DNA of 40,211 nt from Actinomycetes bacterium (GTDB lineage Bacteria; Actinomycetota; Acidimicrobiia; Acidimicrobiales; Ilumatobacteraceae): positions 1 to 40,211 of the forward strand of contig JANYKS010000073.1 in NCBI GenBank assembly GCA_025358125.1, read 5' to 3'. Made by a program: the position numbers and the translations under genes. Of this stretch, positions 15,264 to 24,632 are shown in pieces. A model generated the notes under the pieces. It saw nothing but the letters and a program-made list of their open reading frames with translations, had not been told where the DNA came from and ran no database searches. Each line of letters opens with the position of its first letter. Position 1 is the stretch's first letter.

Positions 15264-15491
15264 ATGACTGACATCTTGATTCGTGACGTTCCGGATGACG
15301 TCGTCGCTGCGATCGACGCGAAAGCGCGCCGGGCTGGCTTGTCGCGAACGGAGTACTTGCGTCGGAGCCTGGCTCGCGAGCGCGGCTACGGCGGCGAGCA
15401 GAGCGGGGTCACGGTTGACGACCTCGCGCGCTTCGCTGCGACCTTCTCGGATCTCGAGGACACGGACGTGATGGGCACAGCTTGGTCGTGA
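15264..15491 (+). CDS. vapB: VapB/FitA-like ribbon-helix-helix antitoxin (75 aa)
   Basis: [20 protein letters not shown] with [20 protein letters not shown] is the ribbon-helix-helix fold of FitA/VapB antitoxins: a beta strand that reads the operator, then two helices. The acidic C-terminal tail ([19 protein letters not shown]) would wrap the toxin active site. AGGAGG lies 5 bases before the ATG, and a palindromic operator lies just upstream. The stop overlaps the toxin start by four bases (GTGA). Confidence 0.88.
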   Translation: MTDILIRDVPDDVVAAIDAKARRAGLSRTEYLRRSLARERGYGGEQSGVTVDDLARFAATFSDLEDTDVMGTAWS

Positions 15492-16054
15492 GTTCGTGGC
15501 TCATCGACAAGTCGGCGCTGGTGCGGCTGGCGACGAGTCCCGACGCCGAGGAGTGGGCCACGCGCATCGAGCGCGGACTGGTGCGGATCTGTACCGTGAC
15601 ACGACTTGAAGTCGGGTTCTCAGCGCGCTCGGCCACGGACCTTCGGACGAGCATCGATCGACCCCCGCTCTCGTCGATGCCGGTGGAGTACCTGACGCCG
15701 GCCATCGAGGACCGTGCGGTTGCTGTGCAGCTTGGTTTGGCTGATCGTGGCAAGCATCGAGCGCCCTCGATCCCGGATCTTGTCATCGCCGCGACGGCGG
15801 AGTTGTCGCAGCTCACCGTGTTGCACGTCGACAAGGATTTCGAGTTGATCGCCGAACTGACCGGACAACCCGTCGAACGGCTGAGCCTGACACGTAGGGC
15901 TCGGCTGACACGAACTCCACAGCGCCACGCTGCAGCGTCGCCAGGTTCGGCTGTCAAGTCGGACTCGGGTAAGTCCGATCACGTCAGCTCTGCTGCCAGA
16001 GCGGACACAGAACATGCGGCGCAGAACCACACGTTCGCGCACCCATCCGAGTAG
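15488..16054 (+). CDS. vapC: VapC PIN-domain ribonuclease toxin with unusual C-terminal extension (188 aa)
   Basis: The PIN-domain acidic residues are all present: Asp in [14 protein letters not shown], Glu in [11 protein letters not shown], Asp in [13 protein letters not shown] and Asp in [14 protein letters not shown]. The product would be a Mg-dependent endoribonuclease inhibited by the preceding VapB. The start is GTG 15488, translationally coupled. VapC proteins normally end about 130-140 residues in, which here is at [10 protein letters not shown] further ~50 Ser/Ala/Arg-rich residues follow and look like read-through of non-coding DNA after a lost stop. The core looks intact. Confidence 0.85.
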   Translation: MSSWLIDKSALVRLATSPDAEEWATRIERGLVRICTVTRLEVGFSARSATDLRTSIDRPPLSSMPVEYLTPAIEDRAVAVQLGLADRGKHRAPSIPDLVIAATAELSQLTVLHVDKDFELIAELTGQPVERLSLTRRARLTRTPQRHAAASPGSAVKSDSGKSDHVSSAARADTEHAAQNHTFAHPSE

Positions 16055-16071
16055 CGCGGAACGCTCCGCGC
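16054..16071 (+). terminator. GC-rich hairpin at the vapC stop
   Basis: GCGCGGA-ACGC-TCCGCGC forms a perfect 7-bp stem beginning at the last base of the vapC stop codon. There is no T-run, so it may be a weak terminator or an mRNA stabiliser. Confidence 0.4.
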
Positions 16072-16181
16072 CGACCTGATGTGGGTTCGGCTCGCCGACT
16101 GCTGTTGCGATCCGAGGAGTGCTCGACGATTCTTCGTCGGTCTCTGGCGAGATTCAACGTGGCTCGGGTCGCAGGGTCGGG

Positions 16182-16978
16182 TCATGCGAACTGGCCGCGA
16201 CGCGATTTCTGAACACCTCGAACCCAGGCGATGAAGTCAGGAGCGTTCGGCGCGATCGGCGAACGAGCCGCTGCTGCTCCGACCGGAACGACGTACGAAA
16301 CGACGCCTTCGTTGGTGTAAGCGTGAAGGCTGAAGGTGGGTGGTTCTGCAGTCTCAGACGGGTCGTGCTCGGGGTCCAGGTCTGCGGCTATCGACACCGA
16401 AGTCGATGGGCACACCCAGAGCGCACAACTCCCCCAGTTGGTCTGGATCAGACGGTGGACGTGACCGGACAACACCTTGACGACTTGCGGATGGCGTCGC
16501 ACGACGGCCTCGAACAACCCGCAACCCGCGAGTCCCACACAATCCATCCACCAAATGCCGGTCTCGAACGGCGGATGATGGATCGCGATAATCGTTGGCT
16601 GATCGCGATAGGCGGAGAGTTCGTCGTCGAGCCACGACGCGTCGGTCGTGATGAACTCGTCGTGGGACGAGTCGACCAGCACCAACCGCAGAGGGCCAGC
16701 GTCGATTGCCCGGTGACCGGCAAGCTCGACAATGTTGCGGTCGTGGTTGCCAGCAATGGCCACCCACGGCACACGGAGCACGGCGAGGCGAGGCGATCGC
16801 GAAGTTCGCCCCACTCTGCGGGCGATCCATTGTGGGTGAGGTCCCCGGACAACAAGACCAAATCGACCGGCAGCGTCATCGCGTTGATCTCGTCGAGAGC
16901 CATCGAAAACCGTTCGCCACTGCCAGGATTCGGGCCGCCGATGTGAATGTCAGAGATCTGAGCGAGCAGGTACGGCAT
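16182..16978 (-). pseudogene. Metallophosphoesterase (CpdA-like), frameshifted by a 5-base duplication
   Basis: All metallophosphoesterase motifs are encoded: LLAQISDIHIGG (DxH), LVLLSGDLTHNG (GD), AIAGNHDRN (GNHD), IAIHHPPFETG (H) and VLSGHVHR (GHxH). The first two lie in one frame (16978 to about 16795) and the rest in another (to 16182). At the joint the minus strand reads CTCGCCTCGC, a tandem duplication of CTCGC (16784-16793). Removing one copy restores a continuous ~263-residue protein (ELRDRL joined to AVLRVPWVAIAGNHD). This group includes class III cyclic-nucleotide phosphodiesterases. Recent inactivation, a reversible slippage event or a sequencing error are all possible. Confidence 0.8.
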
Positions 16979-17220
16979 GCACCACTATGGCATCGGTCGA
17001 AGCTGACCACCGTCAGCGATTCCACGATTCCCCGACGGCTCACCATGCGGCGGCCCTGCAGACGCCACGCCAACACAGATCGCCATCGCAGAACTACGAG
17101 GGGCGGCGGTCGGCGAAGCCGCGCATATCGTCGCATCGGCTCGCTGCGTCGCTGCGTCGGCGCAGGAGACCCACCCTTCCGGCGAAGTCGAGCGGATCAG
17201 GCTTGTACCGCCGCTTGCGA

Positions 17221-17466
17221 CTAGACGTCCAACGGGATGCGTCGACCGTCGTCGAACACGGCGGTCAGTTCGAGGTGGGCGCCAAGCGCTTCGACGTAGC
17301 GTCGCACCGTTGGCACGGCTGGACCTTCACTTCGTTCGATCTCTGACACCGATGGCTGCGTGACGACAAGACGCTGCGCGAGCTCGACCTGGGTGAGATC
17401 GACGAAGCGGCGGAGTTCAGGTCGTACAGATCGTCGGCGGAGCTAATCGCAGCTTCGACGTCGGCG
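17221..17466 (-). pseudogene. XRE-family HTH antitoxin-like remnant, frameshifted
   Basis: The minus strand encodes DLTQVELAQRLVVTQPSVSE then IERSEGPAVPTVRRYVEALG and ends DDGRRIPLDV, a complete XRE helix-turn-helix with the tail seen in HigA/MqsA-type antitoxins. Its N-terminal part (ADVEAAISSADDLYDL) is in a different frame upstream, so a base was gained or lost at about 17,415. No toxin gene is adjacent. Bases 16979-17220 and 17467-17623 show no gene. Confidence 0.6.
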
Positions 17467-17623
17467 GTACTGCAAGGCTGTCAATCGAGCCTTCGCAGTT
17501 CAGATGGGCGACTTCCGCGATCGTCGGCCGACGTTTGTTTCACCCATGTTGCGGTGGTGAACCTACCGCCAGACACGGCGCGTGGGGGAGCTACGCACCG
17601 CGCAGCCGTGGCGGCGCATCGCT

Positions 17624-18913
17624 TCAGCATTGGGAGAGCGGGCCGCAGCCGTCGTTGGCATTGTACAGGTTCGCTCGGCTCATCCATTCCTGCCACGCTG
17701 CTTGCCATTCCGGCGTCGAAGGTGGCTCGATCACCTTCGATGTTGGCTGACATGGAGAGAGCGCAAGTGCGAGATCCTGGCAGATCGTCGCCCGAGTGAT
17801 CTGCCACACCGCGCCGTTGAACACTGCGATGCCGAATCGGTCGGAGTAGGTCTCGGTCACCGTAGCGATGGTGTAGCGAAACCACGCCTCGTCAGGTTGG
17901 GTGAACACGAGCTCGTCGATGGAGTAGGTCGCGCTCGCTGCGATGTCGCGGTACTGGCTGGCGTCGAGATGGACGATGGCGTCTTGCACTCCGGTGTCGT
18001 CGTCGAGGACATCCGCAAGCCTCTGATCGGTCGGAACGGAACGGTCGACAAGCAGGGCATGGCGTTGGCGGATCTGTGTCTCTGCTCTCGCGGGATCGCC
18101 GGGCTGTCCGCGTCGTTCGGGTAGCGGGCGCGAAGGTGGCTCGCCCGGACCGCAGGCGGAGCGAACGTTCCCAGCCGCGGGGACCAGCGGCGATGGTGCA
18201 GAGGGCTGTCCGTCCTTGGCAACAACCGTCACGCGACGGTCGTTCACTGCTCGATCCGCACCCCGCGCGTGGTGGTCCACTGCGACCATCGCAACGCCAT
18301 TGACGACAGCGGAACGGTCGAGCTCGATCCCATCCATGGACGTGAGAACGACCTCCCTCGCGTCGGAGTCGGTTCGCACCACCAGGTACTCGGTTCTGGA
18401 GATTGCGCTGTCGGCGGCCCACATCGATGACTGCAGCATCACCGGTTGCGATGGGCTGGTTTCGTCGAACCACGAGGTGGCCACCCACGCCGACCCCCAG
18501 GGTCCAACGTCGCCAGGTACCCCGACGAACACCGCATGGTCTCCGAGGCACTCCTCCGCGGACCCCGTCGGTGCGTTCCATGTCAGGCCGAACACCGTGG
18601 CATACGACTCGGTGCTGAGACGGACGACGAAGTTCTGGCCATCGGGCAAGGCGCGTCGGTAGATCTCCGTCGTTCGGCCGAGATAGGTGTTCGCTGGGTC
18701 GTTCGGGCTCGTCGCAGTCGTGGAGGTCGACGTCGGATCGGCCGTGGTCAGGAGTGGAGCCTGGTTCGTGGTGGTTACCGCAGTCTCAGGTGAAGGGACA
18801 ACGGTCGTTGCCTCGGTCGAATCGGATCCAGTCCCGCCGTCTTGACGACAGCTCACGAGCAGCGCCACCAGGACAACGGCGAAGCCGCTAACCGCACGAA
18901 CACCTGTTCCCAC
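17624..18913 (-). CDS. Secreted lipoprotein of unknown function (429 aa)
   Basis: Signal peptide AVSGFAVVLVALLVSC ends in a lipobox (L-V-S-C, cysteine about residue 22). A Thr/Ser/Pro-rich linker follows (about 27-72), then an extracellular part with several aromatic-rich beta-like segments (FVVRLSTESYATVFGLTWNA, WFRYTIATVTETYSDRFGIA). A final Cys-containing tail (DGCGPLSQC) closes the protein. Such a lipid-anchored protein would sit on the outer face of the cytoplasmic membrane. I recognise no catalytic motif. It is flanked by two remnants (XRE and integrase) and shows no operon partner. Confidence 0.7.
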   Translation of the reverse strand: MGTGVRAVSGFAVVLVALLVSCRQDGGTGSDSTEATTVVPSPETAVTTTNQAPLLTTADPTSTSTTATSPNDPANTYLGRTTEIYRRALPDGQNFVVRLSTESYATVFGLTWNAPTGSAEECLGDHAVFVGVPGDVGPWGSAWVATSWFDETSPSQPVMLQSSMWAADSAISRTEYLVVRTDSDAREVVLTSMDGIELDRSAVVNGVAMVAVDHHARGADRAVNDRRVTVVAKDGQPSAPSPLVPAAGNVRSACGPGEPPSRPLPERRGQPGDPARAETQIRQRHALLVDRSVPTDQRLADVLDDDTGVQDAIVHLDASQYRDIAASATYSIDELVFTQPDEAWFRYTIATVTETYSDRFGIAVFNGAVWQITRATICQDLALALSPCQPTSKVIEPPSTPEWQAAWQEWMSRANLYNANDGCGPLSQC

Positions 18914-18970
18914 GCGAGCACATTACCCGCTCCGCGCTCGTCCTGTCGAGGGCGCAGCGGACACTTCTTG

Positions 18971-19090
18971 TTATACGGATGCTCCGGCGATGAACGTGGA
19001 CACGATGGAGGTGGCGTGCCGGTCGAGCGAGACACGGGCACGGGCGTAGCGCATCGTGGTGCGCGGGTCGGCGCGGCTCGCGGCTTCCTG
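18971..19090 (-). pseudogene. C-terminal remnant of a second tyrosine integrase
   Basis: The minus-strand frame reads QEAASRADPRTTMRYARARV then SLDRHATSIVSTFIAGASV and a stop. This is the end of a phage-type integrase: the 'HADPRTTMRYDRARxxLDRHAT' box with the catalytic Tyr in TTMRY. The normal His before ADP is replaced by Arg. The preceding residues do not match the family, so only ~40 codons survive. It differs from the integrase at 12253-13315. Confidence 0.6.
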
Positions 19091-19212
19091 GATCCAGTCG
19101 CTTGCCGCTGCGATCACAGAAAATCGGACCAGCGCAGCGCTCACCGCCGGCCAGGTCCACCAGTCGGCCTGCTCGACCGTGGCCATCAGACGGTACCCGT
19201 CGAGTCCATCGG

Positions 19213-21117
19213 TCACCCGCCCGGCGTGTCGGTACTGAGAGCCAGGGCCTGCGCGGCCCGCGCGGCCGTCCCGGCCGGGCCCAGCCGCGCTTTCGTGGTC
19301 TCGGCGTAGGCCCGGAGGTCGAAGAAGGCGTAGCGACCGTCGACACTGGTGGTCGGTGGTCCGGCCAGGGCGCTGATGTCCGCTTCCTGGCGGGCACGGT
19401 CGGGTTCGGAGTACCCGTTACGGTCGAGCACGATCCCCGTGAAGCCGATGGCGGCGATCGAGGTCATCCACTCGGGCGCGGCCTGGCTTTCCAACGCTCT
19501 CGGGTAGTCGGGCTCCCGGCCGCGCATGAACCCGAAGCTCCAGTTCAGCGTCGGTTGATAGATGAAGCCCAGCGCCTCGTCGTAGGCGCCGGTGCCGACG
19601 CGGGGTGAGACCTCGGGGAACGGCTGGTACGGCTGGTTGAAGACGGCAGCTCCGGCTCCGAGCCGCTGACGCACGGCCGCGAAAAAGGCCGCGTCGCTGT
19701 TGTACTGGACATGGATCGCCGTGTACGGGGGCGTGTCGCTGCCGCCCTGATCGGCAAAGGCCACCACGATGAGCCCGGTCGCCAGGCCGAGGGCGGCCAG
19801 CCGGAGCCTGGACGGCCGACCCGCGAGGCGCCGGCTGATCGAGAGCGTGACCCTGTCCAACGCCACGGCCAACCCGACGACGGTGCTGAAGGCGATGACG
19901 ACCGAGATCCGGTTCCAGGCCCGGATCTGGCGCAGCCCTGCCGACGACACGAGGAACGACAGACCACCGATGGCGCCAACCAGCATGCAGGCCACCGCCA
20001 TCACGGTGGCACGCCTCACCAAGGTGGCCGCCCGCTCGTCGAGCCAGGCGCGCCGCCGGGCTCCCGCGGCGTGGAGCGCGAACGCCACCAGCATGACGGA
20101 TAGCGCGATGGCCCCCAGCAGGCCGAGCTGCTGGCCGGGCTCGGACTGGTAGGCGGCGATCGGCCCTTGCGAGCGTTGGGCCGCGGTGGCGAGGCCGTCG
20201 AGCCGATGGGCCTGTCGGGGGATGAACAGCTGGGAGATCTTGAGGCCGTAGAGCTGCGTCTCGAAGGGCGATCGTTGGCCGACCGCGGTGTTGGTCCCGT
20301 GGCGGAGGTCCATCAGCAGGCTGGGGCTCACGTTCACGGCGAACATGAGCACCCCCAGCCCGACGATCAGTCCCATCGACGCCGCCGGCCGCCAGCTGCG
20401 ATCGCCGAGCGACTGCAGCGTCCCGGCGAGCAGGATCAGCATCATCGAGAAGACGAAGTAGTAGGGCCCGGTCGACGCGAGGCAGATCGCTGCAAGTGCA
20501 ACGAGCGCGGTTCTGCCTGATCGCCACTGGAGGCCGCGTCGCCCGCGCTCGCGCAAGAGGGGGAGCGGCTCGTCGAAGAGCGAGAGGGCCAGCAGGAAGC
20601 CGATCGGCACCATCTCGTAGCCGCTCAGCAGCAGGTGTTCCTCACCCCTGATGAAGTGGTACGGCGCGAAGGCGTAAATGAAGGCCCCGACGCCGGAGGC
20701 CATCCGCGAGGACCCCAGGCGGCGCAGAACGAGGTGCGATGTGAACGCCACGGTGGCGAAGGTCGCCAGGAAGAACAGGTTCACTGCGGCGCCCGGTCCT
20801 CTGCCGAGCACGGCGAAGAGTCGGAGCAGGAGCAGGTGGAGGTTGTCGGCACCCTCTGGCAGGTCGGCCAGGTGCTGCCCGAAGGGCCAGCCGAGGCTGG
20901 AGTTGTGGAGGTAGCTGCCGTGCTGGCCGAGGCTGCGGGCCACCATGAGGTAGAAGTCGGCGTCGCCGCCGCGCACCCACGGCTCACGCCACGCGGCCCG
21001 CCACAGCTGGAGGTGGACCGCCACAGCGGCCAACGTGCCGACGGCGACGACACCGGCCTCGAGCACCGGCGTGAGACGACGCGTGGCGACGGCAGGCTCG
21101 GGCACGAACGCCAACAC
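19213..21117 (-). CDS. Polytopic membrane protein, GT-C glycosyltransferase-like (634 aa)
   Basis: About ten or more hydrophobic segments spread over residues 20-460, followed by an extracytoplasmic domain. The first loop carries an acidic motif (RGGDADFYLMVARSLGQHGS) of the sort used by GT-C enzymes that take sugars from polyprenyl phosphates, then a long loop with LGWPFGQHLADLPEGADNLH. Other features are FAPYHFIRGEEHLLLSGYE and a C-terminal soluble part (HVQYNSDAAFFAAVRQRLGA, GFTGIVLDRNGYS). The likely role is transfer of a lipid-linked sugar to an envelope glycan or protein; the substrate is not predictable. Start GTG 21117, with an alternative GTG at 21105. No operon neighbours. Confidence 0.7.
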   Translation of the reverse strand: MLAFVPEPAVATRRLTPVLEAGVVAVGTLAAVAVHLQLWRAAWREPWVRGGDADFYLMVARSLGQHGSYLHNSSLGWPFGQHLADLPEGADNLHLLLLRLFAVLGRGPGAAVNLFFLATFATVAFTSHLVLRRLGSSRMASGVGAFIYAFAPYHFIRGEEHLLLSGYEMVPIGFLLALSLFDEPLPLLRERGRRGLQWRSGRTALVALAAICLASTGPYYFVFSMMLILLAGTLQSLGDRSWRPAASMGLIVGLGVLMFAVNVSPSLLMDLRHGTNTAVGQRSPFETQLYGLKISQLFIPRQAHRLDGLATAAQRSQGPIAAYQSEPGQQLGLLGAIALSVMLVAFALHAAGARRRAWLDERAATLVRRATVMAVACMLVGAIGGLSFLVSSAGLRQIRAWNRISVVIAFSTVVGLAVALDRVTLSISRRLAGRPSRLRLAALGLATGLIVVAFADQGGSDTPPYTAIHVQYNSDAAFFAAVRQRLGAGAAVFNQPYQPFPEVSPRVGTGAYDEALGFIYQPTLNWSFGFMRGREPDYPRALESQAAPEWMTSIAAIGFTGIVLDRNGYSEPDRARQEADISALAGPPTTSVDGRYAFFDLRAYAETTKARLGPAGTAARAAQALALSTDTPGG

Positions 21118-21324
21118 TACGCTGGGCGCCGTGTCGGCGGGTGACGATCTGGCACGGCCCTGTTACGTTGACGGATCGCGTGCCGGCGGCGAGGGTGTTG
21201 AGATGATCGCCGTCGGGTTGAGCTGTCCCTGACATCGACCTCGACCCCGTCGGGCCAAACTCCGCTGTGGCAGCCGGTGATCTCGCCGGGATTGGCGCCG
21301 AACGTGGACGGAGACACGACGGGT

Positions 21325-21426
21325 TCACCCATCGCGGTCTTTGAGGCCGTAGAACACGATCACGAATCCTGCGAGCGGGTCGGCCCACCATCCACCCGCG
21401 ACGGCGTTGAGGGTGACGAACGGTGC
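21325..21426 (-). pseudogene. C-terminal remnant of a cation-diffusion transporter
   Basis: The minus-strand frame reads FVTLNAVAGGWWADPLAGFV then IVFYGLKDRDG and a stop. It matches the last transmembrane segment of cation-efflux proteins (LNA..GWWWADPLAgyvlvyYG). Nothing upstream in any frame continues it. The rest of 21118-21678 contains no recognisable gene. Confidence 0.45.
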
Positions 21427-21678
21427 GCCGCGACGACGAGCATCCCGTCGAGTACAGTGAGCCGATTGTGGCAGTACAAACTCTCTCTCGGGAATCGGGA
21501 GAAAACTGGTCGAAGCATCGACGCTTCCGTTTGAGCCAGAGTTCTGCCTCATCGCAATGCCACTCTGTGACACGCTCGTGCAGTTGATGTCCGTTGGCCT
21601 ACTCGTCGACGCTTGTGGTCGACGGGAAACCCCGCCGTCGCATGGACGCCGCCCATCGCGGGTCGATAAGGCTCACTC

Positions 21679-22104
21679 ATGAACGTGGGGGCGCTCATTG
21701 ATATCGAGCAGATCAAGCAAGTCAAGGCGAGGTACTTCCGATTCGTCGACACCAAGCAGTGGGCAGAGCTCGCTGATCTCTTCACCGAGGATTGCGAGGT
21801 CCGATACGGCGAGACGGAACAGGACACCTGGATCACGGGTCGAGTTGCATTGATCAAGCTGCTGCAACGAGCGATCGGCGACGGCGTGACCGTCCACCAC
21901 GGACATATGCCAGAGGTCACACTCCACTCGCAGACGACGGCGTCATTGGTCATCGCCATGTTCGATTACGTCGAGTCGGCCGGCGACCGCCCGATCCGGT
22001 TGCGCGGCTACGGCCACTACCACGAGTCCTACATCAAGTCCGACGACGGGCAGTGGCGGATTCGTCGCCTCCAGCTCACCCGGCTGCGCGTCGATCCGCT
22101 ATAG
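21679..22104 (+). CDS. SnoaL-like / NTF2-fold protein (141 aa)
   Basis: An alpha+beta cone-fold protein: N-terminal helix IEQIKQVKARYFRFVDTKQW, then AELADLFTEDCEVRYGE, a central VTVHHGHMPEVTLHSQ and C-terminal strands (IRLRGYGHYHESYIKSDDGQ, WRIRRLQLTRLRV). This is the SnoaL_4 pattern with the paired His of scytalone-dehydratase-like members. These proteins act as dehydratases, isomerases or small-molecule carriers in polyketide, steroid or lipid metabolism. It lies 112 bases upstream of an SDR gene on the same strand, a common pairing, but that gene is now truncated. Confidence 0.8.
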   Translation: MNVGALIDIEQIKQVKARYFRFVDTKQWAELADLFTEDCEVRYGETEQDTWITGRVALIKLLQRAIGDGVTVHHGHMPEVTLHSQTTASLVIAMFDYVESAGDRPIRLRGYGHYHESYIKSDDGQWRIRRLQLTRLRVDPL

Positions 22105-22215
22105 CTGGCGCGCCCGGATCCCCGATCTCTTCACCGACGCGTCGTCCATTTGACAAACCAGTTGCACGAGTTCTTTCGATCCCGAAAAAAGCGCCAAACC
22201 ACTGGAGGAACACGC

Positions 22216-22710
22216 ATGACATATACAGAGTCGACCACTGCCACCGAGGTCATCGAGGGGATCGACCTGACGGGACGCGTCGCGGTGATCACTGGAGCGT
22301 CCGGCGGCATCGGGCTGGAGACCGCTCGCGCATTGGCGTCCGCCGGTGCCACCGTCGTACTCGGAAATCGTGATGCTGCCAAGGCACAAGTTGCCGCGAC
22401 CGCTCTTCGTGCCAGTGTCGCGCACGCGGATGTAGAGCTGGGCGACCTCGACCTCGCATCCCTCGCGAGCGTCCGCGCATTCGCAGCGTGGGTCAACGGC
22501 AATCACGACCGAATCGATCTTCTCCTGAACAACGCGGGCGTGATGGCCACTCCCCTCGGGCGCACTTCCGACGGGTTCGAGCTGCAGTTTGGCACGAACC
22601 ATCTTGCCCACTTTCTTCTCACCAAGCTCCTGTTGCCCGGTCTGCTCGCATCGGGATCGGCTCGGATCGTGACGGTCACTTCGAGCGGTCACCGGTTAGG
22701 CCGAAGTTAA
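22216..22710 (+). pseudogene. Short-chain dehydrogenase/reductase, truncated by the IS1634-family element
   Basis: A classical SDR begins well: GRVAVITGASGGIGLETARA (cofactor motif TGxxxGIG), LLLNNAGVMATPLG (NNAG) and ARIVTVTSSGHR with the catalytic Ser. After GHRLG it runs into the insertion-sequence end and stops. The YxxxK active site and C-terminal half are missing, and they are not found on the other side of the element. GGAGG lies 7 bases before the ATG. The family (retinol-dehydrogenase-like, ~300 residues) is clear; the fragment cannot be catalytic. Confidence 0.8.
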
Positions 22711-22824
22711 GGCTGGTTTGTGGCTTGTTTTGTGGGTTGACGAGCACGGATAGACGCGGAATGGTCACGGAATGTAGTCACTAAATTGGTTGACGGATGG
22801 TTGTTGGTGGCGTAGGATTCACAT

Positions 22825-24555
22825 ATGACCCGTAAGCCTGGTGCGATGCATGTCTCCACGACTCGTCGCCACTACAAAGACACGGTGTATGAGACCACCC
22901 TGTTGCGCCGCTCCTATCGCGAGGACGGCAAAGTCAAGAACGAGACGCTCGCCAACCTGTCGCATCTGCCGGCCGAGACGATCGACGCGATCCGCGCTTC
23001 GTTGGCCGGCAAAACCCTGGTCGAAGCCGGCGCCGAGTGGCAGATCGAACGGTCGCTGCCCCACGGTCATGTCGCCGCGGTCGCGGCCCAAGCCGGGACG
23101 GTCGGTTTGGCCGGGCTGCTCGGACCGGCGTGTCGGCAGCGTGATCTGGCGTTGGCGTTGATCATCGCCCGGGTCTGCCGGCCGGCGTCGAAGCTGGCGA
23201 CCACCCGCTGGTGGCAAGCAACCACTGTGGCCGAGGATTTCGGTGTCGCCGACGCCTCAACCGACGACGTCTACAAGGCGATGGACTGGCTGGTCGGACG
23301 CCAACCTGCGATCGAGGCCCGGTTGGCCGGCCGTCATCTCGCCGACGGTGATCTGGTCCTGTATGACTTGTCGAGTTCGTGGATGGAAGGGACCCATTGC
23401 CCGCTGGCGGCGCGTGGCTATTCCCGTGACGGCAAAACCGGATTGGCCCAGATCGAGTACGGCTTGATGACCGACACCGTCGGCCGGCCGATCTCAGTCG
23501 AAGTGTTTCCCGGCAACACCGCCGACCCGACAGCGTTCATCAGCGCGGTCGAAGTCGTCCGGTCCCGGTTCAAGTTGTCCAAGGTGGTGATGGTCGGCGA
23601 CCGGGGAATGATCACCACAGCCCGCATCGACGCGATCCGCGGGCTCGACGGACTGGACTGGCTGACCTGCCTACGCGCCCCCGCAGTGCGCGCCCTGGCC
23701 GACAGCGGCGCCCTCCAACTGTCACTGTTCGACGAAACCGACCTGGCCGAAATCGACGGCCATCCCGACTACCCCGGCGAACGCCTCGTCGCTTGCCGCA
23801 ACCCGGCCCTGGCCGCCCAACGGACCCGCAAACGAGACGAGCTGCTCGCCGCCACCGAAACACTGCTGGCCCCGATCGCAGCATCCGTGGCCGCCGGTCG
23901 GCTGGCAGGCGCCGACAAGATCGGGATCCGCGTCGGCAAAACCGTCGGCCGCCACAAAATGGCCAAACACTTCACCCTGACCATCACCGATACCACCTTC
24001 GAATACACCCGCAACAACACCGCGATCGCCGCCGAAGCCGCCCTCGACGGGATCTACATCGTGCGCACCTCCGTCGATGCCGACCGCCTCGACACCGCCA
24101 AAGTGGTCGACGCCTACAAAGGATTGAAAGTCGTCGAAGCCGACTTCCGCAGCCTCAAAACAATCGACTTGGACCTCCGCCCGATCCGCCACTGGACCGA
24201 ACAACGCGTCCGCGCCCACATATTCATCTGCATGCTCGCCAACTACCTGATCTGGCACCTCCGCCAAGCCTGGAAACCTTTGTGCTTCACCGACGAACAC
24301 CCCCCACAACGCACCGACGCCGCCGCCCAACGCTCACCCAACGCCAAACACAAAGCCTCAACCCACCAAACCAGCAACGGCCAACCCGCCCACAACCTCG
24401 CCACCCTGCTCGACGAACTCGCCACCCTGACCCGCAACACCATCACCTTCAACGGCGGCGCACGAATCATCAAACTCGCCACACCCACCCCCCTCCAACA
24501 CCACGCCTTCGACCTGATCAACACCACCATCCCCCTCAAACTCGCCACCAAATAG
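22825..24555 (+). CDS. IS1634-family DDE transposase (576 aa)
   Basis: A complete IS4-superfamily transposase of the IS1634 type. Catalytic residues are visible as Asp in LVLYDLSSSWMEG, Asp in VVMVGDRGMITTARI and Glu in YKGLKVVEADFRSLKTI. The typical insertion domain separates the second Asp from the Glu. RPIRHWTEQRVRAHIFICML is the conserved stretch after the Glu. The start is ATG 22825, though no strong ribosome site is apparent. No frameshift, so it may be active. The last ~80 residues are Asn/His/Thr-rich, with C-rich codons (ACC, CCC, CAC). Confidence 0.93.
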   Translation: MTRKPGAMHVSTTRRHYKDTVYETTLLRRSYREDGKVKNETLANLSHLPAETIDAIRASLAGKTLVEAGAEWQIERSLPHGHVAAVAAQAGTVGLAGLLGPACRQRDLALALIIARVCRPASKLATTRWWQATTVAEDFGVADASTDDVYKAMDWLVGRQPAIEARLAGRHLADGDLVLYDLSSSWMEGTHCPLAARGYSRDGKTGLAQIEYGLMTDTVGRPISVEVFPGNTADPTAFISAVEVVRSRFKLSKVVMVGDRGMITTARIDAIRGLDGLDWLTCLRAPAVRALADSGALQLSLFDETDLAEIDGHPDYPGERLVACRNPALAAQRTRKRDELLAATETLLAPIAASVAAGRLAGADKIGIRVGKTVGRHKMAKHFTLTITDTTFEYTRNNTAIAAEAALDGIYIVRTSVDADRLDTAKVVDAYKGLKVVEADFRSLKTIDLDLRPIRHWTEQRVRAHIFICMLANYLIWHLRQAWKPLCFTDEHPPQRTDAAAQRSPNAKHKASTHQTSNGQPAHNLATLLDELATLTRNTITFNGGARIIKLATPTPLQHHAFDLINTTIPLKLATK

Positions 24556-24580
24556 CCAGAAAACCCCACCCCAAAACAAA

Positions 24581-24605
24581 GAACCCCCTGCACAGCAGGG
24601 GGTTC
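24581..24605 (-). terminator. Strong hairpin terminator at the right end of the IS
   Basis: GAACCCCCTGC and GCAGGGGGTTC form a perfect 11-bp stem with a 3-base loop. On the minus strand it is followed by TTTGTTTT, so it should end transcripts arriving from the epimerase operon at 24633 before they enter the transposase gene antisense. On the plus strand it lies 25 bases after the transposase stop without a T-run. Confidence 0.7.
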
Positions 24606-24632
24606 TACCGTTCCAACCGAATTAACTTCGGG

